From NCBI GenBank assembly GCA_036971475.1, contig JBAIZL010000067.1, positions 187,501 through 251,500 on the forward strand: a stretch of DNA of 64,000 bases, written 5' to 3'. Made by a program: the position numbers and the translations under genes. Under the pieces are notes generated by a model that did not search any database, was not told the DNA's origin, and was given only the letters and a program-made list of their open reading frames with translations. This DNA comes from Prosapia bicincta (Eukaryota > Arthropoda > Insecta > Hemiptera > Cercopidae). Positions 47,466-57,568 of this stretch are shown piece by piece (the stretch's first letter is position 1; each line of letters begins with the position of its first letter).

Positions 47466-47717
47466 TTAAAGAACTTCAAAGTTAATAACATTTTTTGTTT
47501 TTAAACCATCTGTTGATAGAATAAACTGTTTTTCAGGTTTTCCGGTTCTAGATAGTCCCACATATAATTGTCCATGAGAGAAACAGCCAGATTGCCTATC
47601 AATATATTTATTGGGTTTAAAGAGTGTTCTAAAGAGGCCACAACATAGTAGGCGTTTAACCATTTGTTGCGATGTGTCAGGGTGACGCATAATAGGTCCA
47701 TACTTTGTTGAAGACAA
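47466..47717 (-). pseudogene. Helitron Pif1-like helicase C-terminus
   Basis: The minus-strand frame ends SGCFSHGQLYVGLSRTGKPE, then KQFILSTDGLKTKNVINFEV and a stop. This is the last motif of the helicase in Rep-helicase (Helitron) proteins, 'F-HGQLYVA-SRVGKP----I', including the GQLY-A-SR helicase motif VI with its arginine (SR) kept. The true protein end is preserved, but the sequence upstream (from about 47600 to higher coordinates) degrades quickly; no Rep domain is seen. The neighbouring mariner-like relic is on the other strand 110 bases away. Confidence 0.75.
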
Positions 47718-47827
47718 TAATGGAAACCCTCATTCTGTGAATCGCGAGCGATATAGGGTCATTAATGGTAGTTTTATAGGAGACCTTAGGGAATTTTGTT
47801 GTCCCCGTAACCTCCCTGTCTGTTCAC

Positions 47828-48079
47828 AGTAGTTCCAGCAAGATAGGACTACCAGTCACACTGCCTTAGGTAACATTGCTTTCTTTCGAGAAACCTTTGG
47901 CTACCCCCTTATCTCCCTTAGAACAAACTTTCCTTACTCGGCCCAATAAAACCCCTGACGCCTACCTCTGGGGAATGATAAAGGTGAAGATTTCCAATGT
48001 CCCCCTACCTACATATGCCCACCTACAGGAAAACATAACCACGTGTATAGCGAGCATGAAAACAATCCTCTTCACCTAA
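47828..48079 (+). pseudogene. Mariner-like transposase relic
   Basis: Frame 1 from about 47828: FQQDRTTSHTALGNIAFF (mariner 'FQQDGA--H' block with the second catalytic Asp). After a frameshift: LTRPNKTPDAYLWGMIKVKI, then YAHLQENITTCIASM, which fits 'W--RSPDLTPCDFFLWGYLK---Y' and 'L-ENI'. The third Asp position (SPD/TPD) and LWG are recognisable. Shorter and clearer than the relic at 2786. Inactive. Confidence 0.7.
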
Positions 48080-48784
48080 GAGATGAAGAAGTAGTAATGT
48101 CCCCTGTAGGAACGGAGGTCATATAGAACATTTTTATGCCCGAGTTTAACAGATTTAGCTTCGTTTTACTTGTATGTTGTGGTAACACTATGAAAGTAAA
48201 ATCAAACAAATCAAGTCTTACAACTGTCTCAGTAGTTTATTTTGGCGCATATGGTACATTTATAATACCAGCCATTACACAGTAAACTTATCCTTAGAGA
48301 TACATTCAACTAATTGTAAATATTCGCCCAAGATTATATTTGACTTAAGATTAAACAAATGTTAAATTGTAAAACGTTTCTTTTTTCTATTTTTTTACCT
48401 CTTGTATCTAAGCCAACTGTCAGGTCAGAAATTATTGATTTCAGGCTCATGTAAATCATTTTATGATCTTAAATATAGTAGATTGGCTGTTGTTTGTTTA
48501 AACTAATTTCAAACTGTTAAAATCCAAAGCTCAATTGAATAGGTTTTCAGTGAGATTTTGTATATTAATTACAAGAATTTTTCACTATAGTTCATCTGAT
48601 AAGAAAATGCAGATTTGGTGCCTACAAATAAATTAATTATTAATATTACTAAACCCTATGAATTGATTATAAGGGGTAGGAATTACTGAAAATTGACACT
48701 AATTTAACATAATTTTTTTGAAATATTTTATTTTGTAACATAGACTACATTAAAAGTTCGTTTATTAAGAAAGGCAGTGAGTCT
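48080..48784. other. No recognised feature
   Basis: AT-rich, non-coding. Confidence 0.5.
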
Positions 48785-49024
<240 letters not shown>

Positions 49025-50720
49025 ATGTAAATAATAGCTTAAATTTCTATGATAATAATAATATTATTATTATTATATTTTAGTTTCAAATAAATCTTAT
49101 CAAACGCAGATTAATAAAACTCAGTTTGCAGTGGGTAAAACATTCTATTCCCTAAAGGTTGGTTTTAAATCCTTCAACAATTTCTCGTATATTCTAGAAA
49201 GCCTTGCATTAGTATAATCAGAAACTTTCTTGTCTAAATGTTTCAGAAAAAGATATTGTGCTTGTGTTTTCCTTGCAATATGAAAGTAGAGCAGCCAGTA
49301 CTTAATCATAATTACAAAACGGAAAACTTTGAATCCGAATAAAATGCAAATAGAGTGTATTCGTTTCTAAAACTATTACTAGTTCTATGCTTTTATTAAT
49401 GCCTTAAATGTTCCTATTGACATTAAATTTTTGTTTCTATTGTCCATTTAATTAGAAACTAAAAGTTTTAAATGTTATTTGTAAAATTTTTAACAAAGTA
49501 TTTAATTCACACTTGTGTGATTTCAACTTTAAATTTGAACTTTAGTCAAAAATAATTTCAAAAAATCCGTTCAGAACACGCAGCTAAAGAACTGTGGCCG
49601 TTTCATTGATTATTTCATAACATTTTTCCTTAATTACTGCCAGATAAAAATGTAGTGTTATTTTTCGAGAGTTTCTTGTACATTTATAATTTACTATGTA
49701 TAATTGTGGGTGCTCACACGAGTTTGTGTTTGATAATACTAATTGATCACTATACTAATTAAAACTTTAAAAACATACTCAATTTTTTGTTTAAAATATT
49801 TTAAACTATAGTGGTTCTTTCATCGTTAGGGAACTGGCGCCTCCATCAGATGCAGCCGATATATTAGGTATCTTATATTTATAATCGTTAACAGCAAACT
49901 ACTAACGGAGATTCAAATGCTTGGTCTGCCATCACTCTTACAAAATATTGTTACTTTTGTTGAACACTTTCTAAATGTAAATAAAATTGTGCTACTACTA
50001 TAACATCATTAGTCATTCAAATTGAACATTTTCTTAATATAAAATTAATTTTCCCTCTCGAGATAAGTAGGTTATTTACAGGGAGTTTAATGTACGATGT
50101 TTAGAACTATTTTACAGTGCTGTTGGCCCAATTTTGTGTCTATAATATTAGAAACTATTCCCAATACAGACAATACATACATAGGTCAACATAGAAACAC
50201 ACTCATACGAGCACGTCCATTTATTTGTCAATATAAATAAATTGAAAAAATCAATTTACTGGTTTCTAATTTAGAAAAAACCAAACACAATTTTTGCAGT
50301 GGACTAGTCTGAAGTTTATGTTTTTATGTTTAATTTCTTCTACAATTATTAGATTTTTCTTTAACTTCTAAAAAAATATAAAATGTAATTTAAACGGATA
50401 TAAATAATATCTACAACAATTTGGAACCTAGTTGAAGATTTTTATTCTCTTTTTACTTCTATTTAAGACGTTTAAATTACCCCCTGACTTATTCTGTTCA
50501 TTGAAATCCAGTGCTCAAGTAATTTTTTGTAACTATCAAAAATTTCTTTTGATAAATAAACACTTTTTTACTATTTTCTTTGTTTCAAATTCATTAGGAA
50601 TATATTTCAATTTATTTGTTTTGTCAAGAAATATAAATACATTTCAATATCATTCAGTGTTAAATAGATTCCAAGCGTGTTAGTATAAGAAAAAGTTGTC
50701 TTTTAACGAATAAAAATCTG
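49025..50720. other. No recognised feature
   Basis: AT-rich; the 83-codon frame at 50432-50683 is hydrophobic/aromatic by composition and not recognised. Confidence 0.5.
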
Positions 50721-50725
<5 letters not shown>

Positions 50726-50769
<44 letters not shown>

Positions 50770-50901
50770 ATAAGTTTAAATTATTTAAAAAACAAGAACA
50801 GTTTTAATACATATTAAGAAATAATTATTTATTAAAACTATTGTCGTTTTTTAAATATTTTTTTAATTATTAACTATATTACAAGAAAACATATCACCAT
50901 A

Positions 50902-50956
<55 letters not shown>
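50726..50956. repeat. ORF-less fold-back with PLE-family ends, between (TA)n tracts
   Basis: (TA)n 50726-50765, then an inverted repeat (50778-50809 against 50830-50860; TTTAAAAAACAAGAACAGTT against TTTAAAAAACGACAATAGTT). Then follow TTAATTATTAACTATATT, ACAAGAAAACATATCACCAT and (TA)n to 50956. Both the inverted repeat and the ACAAGAAAACATATCACCAT end match the cassette at 56401-57310. It looks like a deletion derivative without the GIY-YIG ORF. Confidence 0.65.
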
Positions 50957-50957
<1 letters not shown>

Positions 50958-51626
50958 TCCTTTATATACATTTATAAAGGAGAGTGTGATCTAATAAAAG
51001 GAATTAAAAAAGAAGAACGTTTCTCTTAGTAGAAACCACCATTCACAAAAATAAATATAAGAATTTCTCAAGTTAAAAAATTTGTTTTCCATTCGACATA
51101 AACAATTGTATCCATTGTAGATTATCTTCAAGATTAAAAGAGCTTTTTTAAACCTATAAGTAAGGCAAATGTCTTTAAATTTACAGTAACATTTGTAATT
51201 GAATTTTAAACTTTAAATATTTTTTATCGCTCGAATTATTAACAAAAAGTCAATAGGATAAATTGAGACATTCATATGAAAAAATAATGATAAAAAAAAT
51301 TATTTGGAAATAAATTAATTGGTAATAAATCGAAAACTAAATTTGGTCTAAATTGAAAACTACACATTTGTATACATCATAAAGCTGTGAAACTCAGTAC
51401 ATCGTCTACAGCATCTTAACCCAACTTGCTGAAATGAAATAAGATTTTTTTCTTCTTTTTTTTCCCAGGCGAAAAACCTATCAAGGTTATCATCGCCTAA
51501 CTAAAGTTTTATTTTAAATAATTGTTTCAAAATAAAAGTAACAAAACTAAACAAAAAAAAATAAAATAAAATAAATGTTTAATACTAATTGTACCTAAAA
51601 CTAAAGAAACTAAAATTATACATAAT
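50957..51626. other. No recognised feature
   Basis: AT-rich sequence between the fold-back and the RNase H relic; the last part may be the non-LTR 3' UTR (minus strand). Confidence 0.4.
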
Positions 51627-52337
51627 TTAAATATTATGAAATAGATTCAGGTGGCGTAAGAAAGCGATGACACAGTCGATAGCCGTGACATCGTCCCTTA
51701 AAACCACCTTTAAACTACCTCGAAGATCGTAACGTATATACAAATCACTCAACTTATCACAATCAAGCAGGATATGCTTGATTGTAATATTGCTTCTACA
51801 AAACGGACATAGTGGTGGATCCTCATGTCGCATCAACCATCCATGCGTTAACAAAGAGTGGCCGATGCGAAGTCGAGTAACCACCACTTCCTCCCTACGA
51901 TTCGAACGAACAGATGTCCTCCATGGTCGGATAGTATTTTTGATGTCCCTCAGCTTGTTTCTTTTTACATTTTGCCATTCTTCATTTCAAACAGAGAATA
52001 GCATAGTTTTAACATTGCATACAAAATCTGATGACATCACACGTTGGGTCGATGGTACCATACTTGTAGCTAATTTTGCACCTTCATCTGCTTTAGTGTT
52101 TCCAAATATTCCGCAGTGACCAGGCACCCAGAGAAATGACTCCTCGATACCCCGTAATTAGAGCCTGTGTATTGAGCACAAGATGTCTCCAACTAATATG
52201 TTGTTAGTGTAAATTTCCTGAATAGCCTGGAGAGCACTTTTGGATTCGGAACATACAAGATATTTAGATGTTGCAGACGGAATTGATCTTAAAGCATGGA
52301 AAATTGCATAAAGTTCTGCAGTAAAAACGCTACAGGC
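51627..52337 (-). pseudogene. Non-LTR retrotransposon RNase H domain and C-terminus
   Basis: Minus strand from about 52335: ACSVFTAELYAIFHALRSIP (catalytic Glu in TAELYA), YLVCSESKSALQAIQEIY (SDS box changed to SES, so this Asp is lost), an in-frame stop, then EESFLWVPGHCGIFGNTKAD and EGAKLA (the W-V-P-G-H-x-G-x-x-GNE-AD box). A stop follows (LFSV*). Then come EWQNVKRNKLRDIKNTIRPW and VVVTRLRIGHSLLTHGWLMR, DPPLCPFC and IKHILLDC, the CCHC-like zinc end of R1/jockey-type elements. Translation ends near 51627. The 5' side stops where inverted repeat 2 starts (52338), so reverse transcriptase is missing. Dead. Confidence 0.85.
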
Positions 52338-53625
52338 TCTTGGGGCTCTCTTACGTCAACGTTTCTTTCGTCCTTTATCTCTTACCTTTGACGAAGTTAC
52401 TGTTACATAAGGGTTCAAGTAACTACTTATATCTACAATACAGTGGCTAGGGTACATCAATCAGACAGGGTTAACCTCATAACAAATATTATTTCTTAAC
52501 TAATTATTGGTTAGAAATAAACAGCCGTTACAGATTTTCCAATAAGCTTTAAGATGGAACCCATTTAACAGCATTTTACAGCATTATATTACTTATATTT
52601 ATATTAAGGATGGTTTAGGCAAACACAGTGAATGTATTTTATGAAGAGAGATTAAATCTATGTTTGTCTTTGGAGAGAGTTTACTTTTTCATACATATTA
52701 ATTGAGAATGCAATTGAGAATAGGCGTCTACTGTTTAAAACTGTAAATTGCTGTGGTGTCATTCTAATGACAAATATTTGTAGTAGTTTTTTAAATAATT
52801 AAGTAGACCTACTCTTAGTTATTATTATTTTTAGTAGTTTTTCAAAATAATTCTATAATTATAGGTAAAATATTGTTATAAAGCTGAAGGTTTTACAATG
52901 AAAGCTCTTTAAAAATATTAAATTTACTGTATGAATTCACTTTACTTTGGTTATTTTACAAGCTCTCTTCATTCCAATTGTCATTTGTACCAGTACTTTA
53001 TTTATATTAAATGCAGAGACTATTTAAAATATTTTAACTTAAAGAAACATTTATAATACAGTATTAATGAATACGACCGAAATTAAATAATGGAATTTCT
53101 GAAACGAAGTCAGAATAATAAATTAAACTTATTGGTCACCATGTTAATAAAATCTATAAAAAAACATATAAGTATAAAAATAATACTTATTTGTGTGTAC
53201 AGAGCGTTAGGGGAGACCAGGGCAAAGTGGATCATTTTTTTTTTTTACCACTTACAAATCATAAAGGAAGTAAAAAGAAATTGTGTTCTGTTAAATATCA
53301 TCTAACATTCTTTATCTTTTGATAGGAATATAGTTATTTATTAAACTAAAAAAGCAGGGATGTAAATAAATCATTTATATATAACTTATTCGCTTTGCCC
53401 AGATACCCGCGTCAAAGTGAATAATGTAACCCAGGCAAAGTGAATTTTGTACTCTTGTAACCTGAAAAAGGAAAAATGTTGTTATAAAATGAACACAAGT
53501 ACAAAATATCTCCAGAACATTTAATTTTACAAAATAACTCGTAATTTAAGTGTACACATTACGCCAAAAAATGTTAAAAAAGATACCTTACACTCTTAAA
53601 ATTTTCAACTCTGAGTAGAATCAAA

Positions 53626-53797
53626 AGAAATTATGTTGTTTCTTCAAGTTTAACTGTCGTAACAAAGGTCAACAAAATTTTATCCCAATCCGCAATAGCC
53701 TGAACAACCTTCATGAGTCCATTCAAGACAACACCCGCATTATATCCAATCATCCAGAGGGGGTCGTCGTATTTAGCCTGGCAAATTAAACAACGGT
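53626..53797 (-). pseudogene. Possible PHD-like C-terminal piece of pogo transposase (left arm)
   Basis: Mirror of 60084-60251; same reading (ICQAKYDD, then MIGYNAGVVLNGLMKV), with CGGATTGG for GAGGATTGG among the differences. See the right-arm entry. Confidence 0.3.
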
Positions 53798-53864
53798 AAT
53801 CTTTTTTTCTCTTTTATAATTGTGAGTTATTTTCTTAATATTAACAAATGGTACTGTTTGTTTT

Positions 53865-54035
53865 TTAAGGCTTCTTTAAATACCTTTCCTTGCAAAGATT
53901 GGCAAAAGGAATATTGTAAGATATTGACGACCCTGAAATGGAATTGGAACCATCTTCAATAGATTTTATGGCTAATTTTACACCTTTTTCACGCCATCTA
54001 GCTTGGCTGGTCTTCATTTTATATTTGTATAGCAT
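53865..54035 (-). pseudogene. Psq/CENP-B-type HTH exon of pogo-like transposase (left arm)
   Basis: Reads YKMKTSQARWREKGVKLAIK, SIEDGSNSISGSSISYNIPF, ANLCKERY. It fits the psq helix-turn-helix used by pogo/jerky transposases for binding inverted repeats: 'KT---W-----L--A---V--G--S---A---Y-IP--TL--R'. A T-rich tract and AG directly before the ATG could be a splice acceptor. Same stop as in the right arm. Confidence 0.65.
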
Positions 54036-54843
54036 CTAAAACAAAAAAATTTGGATTAAGTTTTCGTTTTAAATAATTGATTTGCTAGTTTTGTTGTATG
54101 ATGAATGAAGTATACCCGTCTAGTATGTTATGTCTAAAATATACCAGGGGAAAGTGATTAGTAATTCACTTTGCCCTATTCCCTTTGTTCGGTCTGCACT
54201 ATTTTTTAGAAAAAGTACTGAAATAACCCACAATTGCCAAACTGGTTATTTTGCAAGAAACGTTATGAAAAAAGAAACAAATATGCAGTCAAGTAAGCTT
54301 ATAACATTAAATTTGTTTCATCATTACGTCTTAAAAAACTTGAAAAGAAGATAAATTGAATATTTTTTCAGAAGCAACTTATTCAAACAACACACAGCCC
54401 ACAAGCTAAAACGATGTGGTGATGCCTTGTTTCATTCATTTAGTTCACATATTAGGAGCTTAGAGCGTTAGTGACACTGGATAGGAAATTATCGCAAACA
54501 ATAACTTTGCCCGAACTTCCCCTATATCTTTGAATGTTCCTCCATCAATTATTATCTTCCAAATTTCTAATTCTTTGCCATTTATTCATAAAAATGTATA
54601 TTTTAATATTATTGTAATTATTACGTTTATGAGGGTTGGCCACAAGATTTATGATTAAAAGAAACAATAGCATAACATCAACTATAGAAAATGTTTTACT
54701 TCCCTTCAAGAACTTTTTAATTTTTTAAACTGTAAATCTCTTTTTGTAAAAGTTAGATAAACTAGATAAATAATAGGTACATTGAATGTTACAAATTTTA
54801 TCTAAAGAAATCTTGATTCATTTACGTTTACCTTCGTTTACGT

Positions 54844-54930
54844 TTAGAGTTGTTTGCCTGGAGCCTGTACTTGTTTACGTCGCAAACAATAATAGTAAAC
54901 ACTCGGGAATCCCGGGATACAGATCCACAT
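54844..54930 (-). pseudogene. Possible last exon of the DEG/ENaC fragment (left arm)
   Basis: After a GT...AG interval of 82 bases (54931-55012, acceptor TATATTTACAG) the minus strand reads MWICIPGFPSVYYYCLRRKQ and VQAPGKQL, then a stop. A short hydrophobic-aromatic stretch followed by basic residues could be a degraded second transmembrane segment and tail, but the G-G and G-x-S motifs of DEG/ENaC are not clear. Weak. Confidence 0.25.
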
Positions 54931-55006
54931 CTGTAAATATAACATAATTTTTTTAAAATAAATTAATAAATTAAGGTCAATATAAAATAAAAGTATTTTT
55001 AAAAAA

Positions 55007-55228
55007 CTAAACTTTCATTAGTAATTTGACCCTATATCTATTTGATAAAAGTGTATTGTAATGTAGAGTTTTAAAATACAATTTCACAATTATGTTACAA
55101 TTATCATAAATTGTATTATCGGCAAAAAATGATTTATGGGAAATGTAGGCTTTAGAACAATTCTGCAAGCAGTTACAGTCAGAAGGGTAATCTGTTGCCA
55201 TGAAGCGCTTAATCCTCTTACAACGCAA
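55007..55228 (-). pseudogene. DEG/ENaC (pickpocket-like) channel exon, left arm copy
   Basis: 73-residue frame: CKRIKRFMATDYPSDCNCLQ, NCSKAYISHKSFFADN, IIVKLYFKTLHYNTLLSNR, YRVKLLMK. In DEG/ENaC channels the extracellular domain ends with 'C-CLP-C----Y', a loop, then a strand 'I-VYF--L-Y-------Y----LL' just before transmembrane helix 2. The cysteine spacing (DCNCLQNC) and the KLYFKTLHY...Y...LL block fit that order well. A GT follows LLMK (55012-55011 on the minus strand), giving a plausible donor. The first transmembrane segment and most of the ectodomain are absent from the window. Frame intact here; the right-arm copy is frameshifted. Expression is unknown. Confidence 0.55.
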
Positions 55229-55448
55229 CCTACGGAGGATTTACTCACTGTCTTAACTGCAAACACCTTGGCCCATAGCTTCCTCTCTTCATACTGTCAT
55301 AATTTCGGTTTCTAACCGAACGTCTTTATAATGTCGGCTTTGTTTTTAAATAGGCAGTCTAATCATATTTATTCTAAATATGTTTACACCCAAATTTCCT
55401 ATAATCCTTTGCGTTTTGCTTAAGGAAAGGGGAAACAAATTAAAAGAC

Positions 55449-55779
55449 CTGGAGTGAAGATTATCACTCATTCAAGTGCAATGATTGAATTAATTTTGAA
55501 TCAAAGTTGGGGTTCGATAAGCACCATCTAGTTATATTTTACCCTTAATATAGTTATAAACTATACGTTATTTTTTGTAATTTATGTTATTTTACTACTT
55601 AATGAAGAAGGGTTTATTGTTAAAACGCGGAAATGGTTTAGCGAATGTGAGTGGGATTTTTATTTAAATATGGTTTATTTATGTAAAGTTTTGAGGCCCT
55701 CAGTTAGCTCTTATGATAATTTATTTCGTTTGTTTCAAAATATTTCACGCGGGTAAAGTTCTTTCTCTAAAACAACGCG
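55449..55779. other. Inverted repeat 2 spacer, left end
   Basis: No feature recognised before the MITE. Confidence 0.5.
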
Positions 55780-55783
55780 TTAA

Positions 55784-56214
55784 GTCTCGTACACACAAGG
55801 CGAACTCATTCGACAGTACGAGAGGAAACGCATACGTTCGCTCAATGTGTATGCTAGATCAGAGGAGCACGAATATTTTCCGAACGTATTCGTTTGGCTT
55901 CGGTTTGGTTCAATCGGTTTGTTCAGCTTCAGTTATAGTGTGCGTAAAAAACGATTGTTCGTTCTTCGCTGTTTTGTTTTTATTGAACATGGAGTGGTGA
56001 AACTCTGATTCGTTAAAGTTCGATTATGTTGTCTTCTGATGCCCTTGTTACGTTGTCATTCTATATAAAAATACGAGCATTTTTCACTCTCTGTGACCAC
56101 CGCATGAGCTGGCGAACGCTAAAGAATAACTGAAAATGCATTCATTTGTTGCAATGTAGACAGCAAGCAATGTCTTGAACGAACGTCGCCCGCTTCGCCT
56201 GTTGTGTACGCGCC
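55784..56214. mobile_element. MITE with TTAA target duplication
   Basis: 431 bp between TTAA tetranucleotides (55780-55783, 56215-56218). Terminal inverted repeats: GTCTCGTACACACAAGGCGA and, from the right, GGCGCGTACACAACAGGCGA; they continue as imperfect matches rich in CGAACG. The interior has several GAACGA words in both orientations. The superfamily is not fixed: TTAA suits piggyBac or a TWA-type Harbinger read generously. The 95-codon frame at 55713 is incidental. Confidence 0.7.
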
Positions 56215-56319
56215 TTAAGTGTTCGGAGAATGCGGTTCCATCTGTCCACCGAATTTGTCATAAATAGTTTAGTTTGTAACGTAAACAACACTAAGAGTTT
56301 TTGAAGTACTTTTAATTTA

Positions 56320-56325
<6 letters not shown>

Positions 56326-56386
<61 letters not shown>

Positions 56387-56388
56387 AA
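56326..56388. repeat. (TA)n tract left of the GIY-YIG cassette
   Basis: About 60 bases of TA. Just left of it, TTTTGAAGTACTTTTAATTT and ATTAATTATATA resemble the cassette's right end (TTTTGAAATATTTTTAATTT), as if a tail of another copy precedes it. Confidence 0.9.
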
Positions 56389-56400
56389 ATTATTATTGTA

Positions 56401-56437
56401 AAAATATTTCAAAAACAAGAATAATTTTAATGAATAT
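56401..56437 (+). repeat. Terminal inverted repeat of the GIY-YIG cassette, left
   Basis: 37 bases starting AAAATATTTCAAAAACAAGA; 36 of 37 match the reverse complement of 57239-57275. The ORF's ATG (56430) lies inside it. Confidence 0.9.
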
Positions 56438-57086
56438 ATTTATTCAAAGCTCATCTAAAGAGAAAAATATAATATATCAAATTGGTTTAGAAAATGGATA
56501 TAAAAGAAAAACTATAGATAAATTAAATAATAATATAATAAGAAAACAGAAACGCGAAAATAACTTTGTACCTAATAAGAGAGAAAATATTTGGACAACT
56601 TTTACATTCACTGGTAACGAAATAAATAAAATTACAAGATTATTTAAAGAAACAAATTTACAAATTACATATAAAACTGATAATAAAATTAAAAATTTAT
56701 TAAACAATAAAAAAAATCAAAATAATATGCACGAAATAAATGGAGTATATAATATAAAATGTCAAACTTGTAATAAATTATATGTAGGACAAACAAAAAA
56801 AAAATTAAAAGAAAGATACAAAGAACATTTAAACGCTTATATCAAACCAAACATATATAAATCAAATTTAGCTACGCATTGTATTAATAATGGACACGAG
56901 TTTCCGGAAATAGAAAATATGAAATTAATAAAAGAATTAAATACAGGATTAAAATTGAATATATTTGAAACATTGGAAATTTATAAGCATAAAGTTAAAG
57001 ACAAATTAATTGATGAACAAATTCAAGTGAGATCAAGGCACCAAACTATTTATAAAGTCATTGATGTTATAGAAAAATTTACATAA
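56430..57086 (+). CDS. GIY-YIG endonuclease ORF of a Penelope-like element (218 aa, intact)
   Basis: The longest clean frame in the window. Residues 1-100 are a lysine/asparagine-rich linker with ENIWTTFTFTGNEINKITRL and FKETNLQITYKTDNKIK, as found in PLEs between reverse transcriptase and nuclease. The GIY-YIG domain spans about 103-190: G105-V-Y and Y118-V-G, C111 and C114, R129 and H133 (KERYKEH), H150 and H156 (CCHH-type finger of PLE nucleases), and catalytic E183 in ETLEIYK. Intact PLEs carry an upstream RT; none is present here, so this is a 5'-truncated copy or a nuclease-only unit. It lies between 37-bp inverted repeats and (TA)n tracts. Related broken copies: 40.5-41.1 kb. In known PLEs this domain nicks target DNA to prime reverse transcription. 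No promoter evident; activity is unproven. Confidence 0.85.
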   Translation: MNIFIQSSSKEKNIIYQIGLENGYKRKTIDKLNNNIIRKQKRENNFVPNKRENIWTTFTFTGNEINKITRLFKETNLQITYKTDNKIKNLLNNKKNQNNMHEINGVYNIKCQTCNKLYVGQTKKKLKERYKEHLNAYIKPNIYKSNLATHCINNGHEFPEIENMKLIKELNTGLKLNIFETLEIYKHKVKDKLIDEQIQVRSRHQTIYKVIDVIEKFT

Positions 57087-57238
57087 AGTGCAATACTTAT
57101 AAACATATGGTCGTTTGTAGCACATATGATTTAATTTTGTAAAAATATTTTATTAGATAATTATTTTCCTGAAGATGCTGATACTATTTTATAGTATCAT
57201 ATACTACTAAATATATTCACTAAATATGAATACTAAAT
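57087..57238 (+). other. 3' untranslated tail of the GIY-YIG cassette
   Basis: Holds CCTGAAGATGCTGATACTAT followed by a strong hairpin (GATACTAT...ATAGTATC), the same layout as the other PLE tails, then ATATTCACTAAATATGAATA repeats. Confidence 0.65.
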
Positions 57239-57275
57239 ATATTCATTAAAAGTATTCTTGTTTTTGAAATATTTT
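57239..57275 (-). repeat. Terminal inverted repeat of the GIY-YIG cassette, right
   Basis: Partner of 56401-56437. Followed by TTAATTTATTAACTATATTA and ACAAGAAAACATATCACCAT, then (TA)n 57314-57364. Confidence 0.9.
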
Positions 57276-57309
57276 TAATTTATTAACTATATTACAAGAA
57301 AACATATCA

Positions 57310-57366
<57 letters not shown>

Positions 57367-57368
<2 letters not shown>

Positions 57369-57568
57369 TTTCACTATATGTACTTAAACAAGAATCTTAC
57401 TTGGTATTCATGCGAGTTAACTTTCAAAGACTGGTCTTGCCTCCATCATCGGGCATACTGACTGGGGGTTGTAGTAGACTGCCCGACGATGGAGAAAAGA
57501 CCAGTCTTTGAAAGTTAACTCGCATAAATACCAAGTAAGATTCTTGTTAAGTACATATAATGAAAGTA
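57367..57568. repeat. PLE-type fold-back
   Basis: 57367-57454 and 57481-57568 are inverted copies: GTACTTAAACAAGAATCTTA, CTTGGTATTCATGCGAGTTA, ACTTTCAAAGACTGGTCTTG, CCATCATCGGGC. The right arm read forward (GCCCGACGATGGAG, then AAGACCAGTCTTTGAAAGTT) looks like the 3' end of another PLE or non-LTR family. The loop is 26 bases and contains CTGGGGGTTG. Confidence 0.85.

Larger units (their letters stand above)
53210..54522 (-). mobile_element. Pogo-like DNA transposon, internally deleted (left arm copy)
   Basis: 1313 bp bounded by inverted repeats GGGGAGACCAGGGCAAAGT / GGGGAAGTTCGGGCAAAGT and flanked by TA on both sides (53208-53209, 54523-54524), the target site of the Tc1/mariner/pogo group. 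Internal copies of the GGCAAAGTGA word recur. Coding parts (minus strand): a psq-type HTH exon (53865-54035) and a possible C-terminal zinc-finger piece (about 53626-53797). The DDE catalytic domain is absent, so it is non-autonomous. Orientation follows the HTH. Confidence 0.7.
52338..55448 (+). repeat. Giant inverted repeat 2, left arm
   Basis: Reverse complement of 58432-61536. The outer edge is TCTTGGGGCTCTCTTACGTC and the inner edge is AACAAATTAAAAGAC. In a 130-base sample (55005-55140) I count about five differences from the other arm, so identity is near 96 percent. Carries a pogo-like transposon and DEG/ENaC exon(s) at the same relative place as the right arm. Confidence 0.95.

Noticed and set aside
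51778..52119. 113-residue plus-strand frame
   Set aside because: Antisense of the non-LTR RNase H relic.
54130..54354. 74-residue plus-strand frame in the left arm
   Set aside because: Not clearly open at the mirrored position in the right arm and antisense to the pogo-like element; treated as chance.
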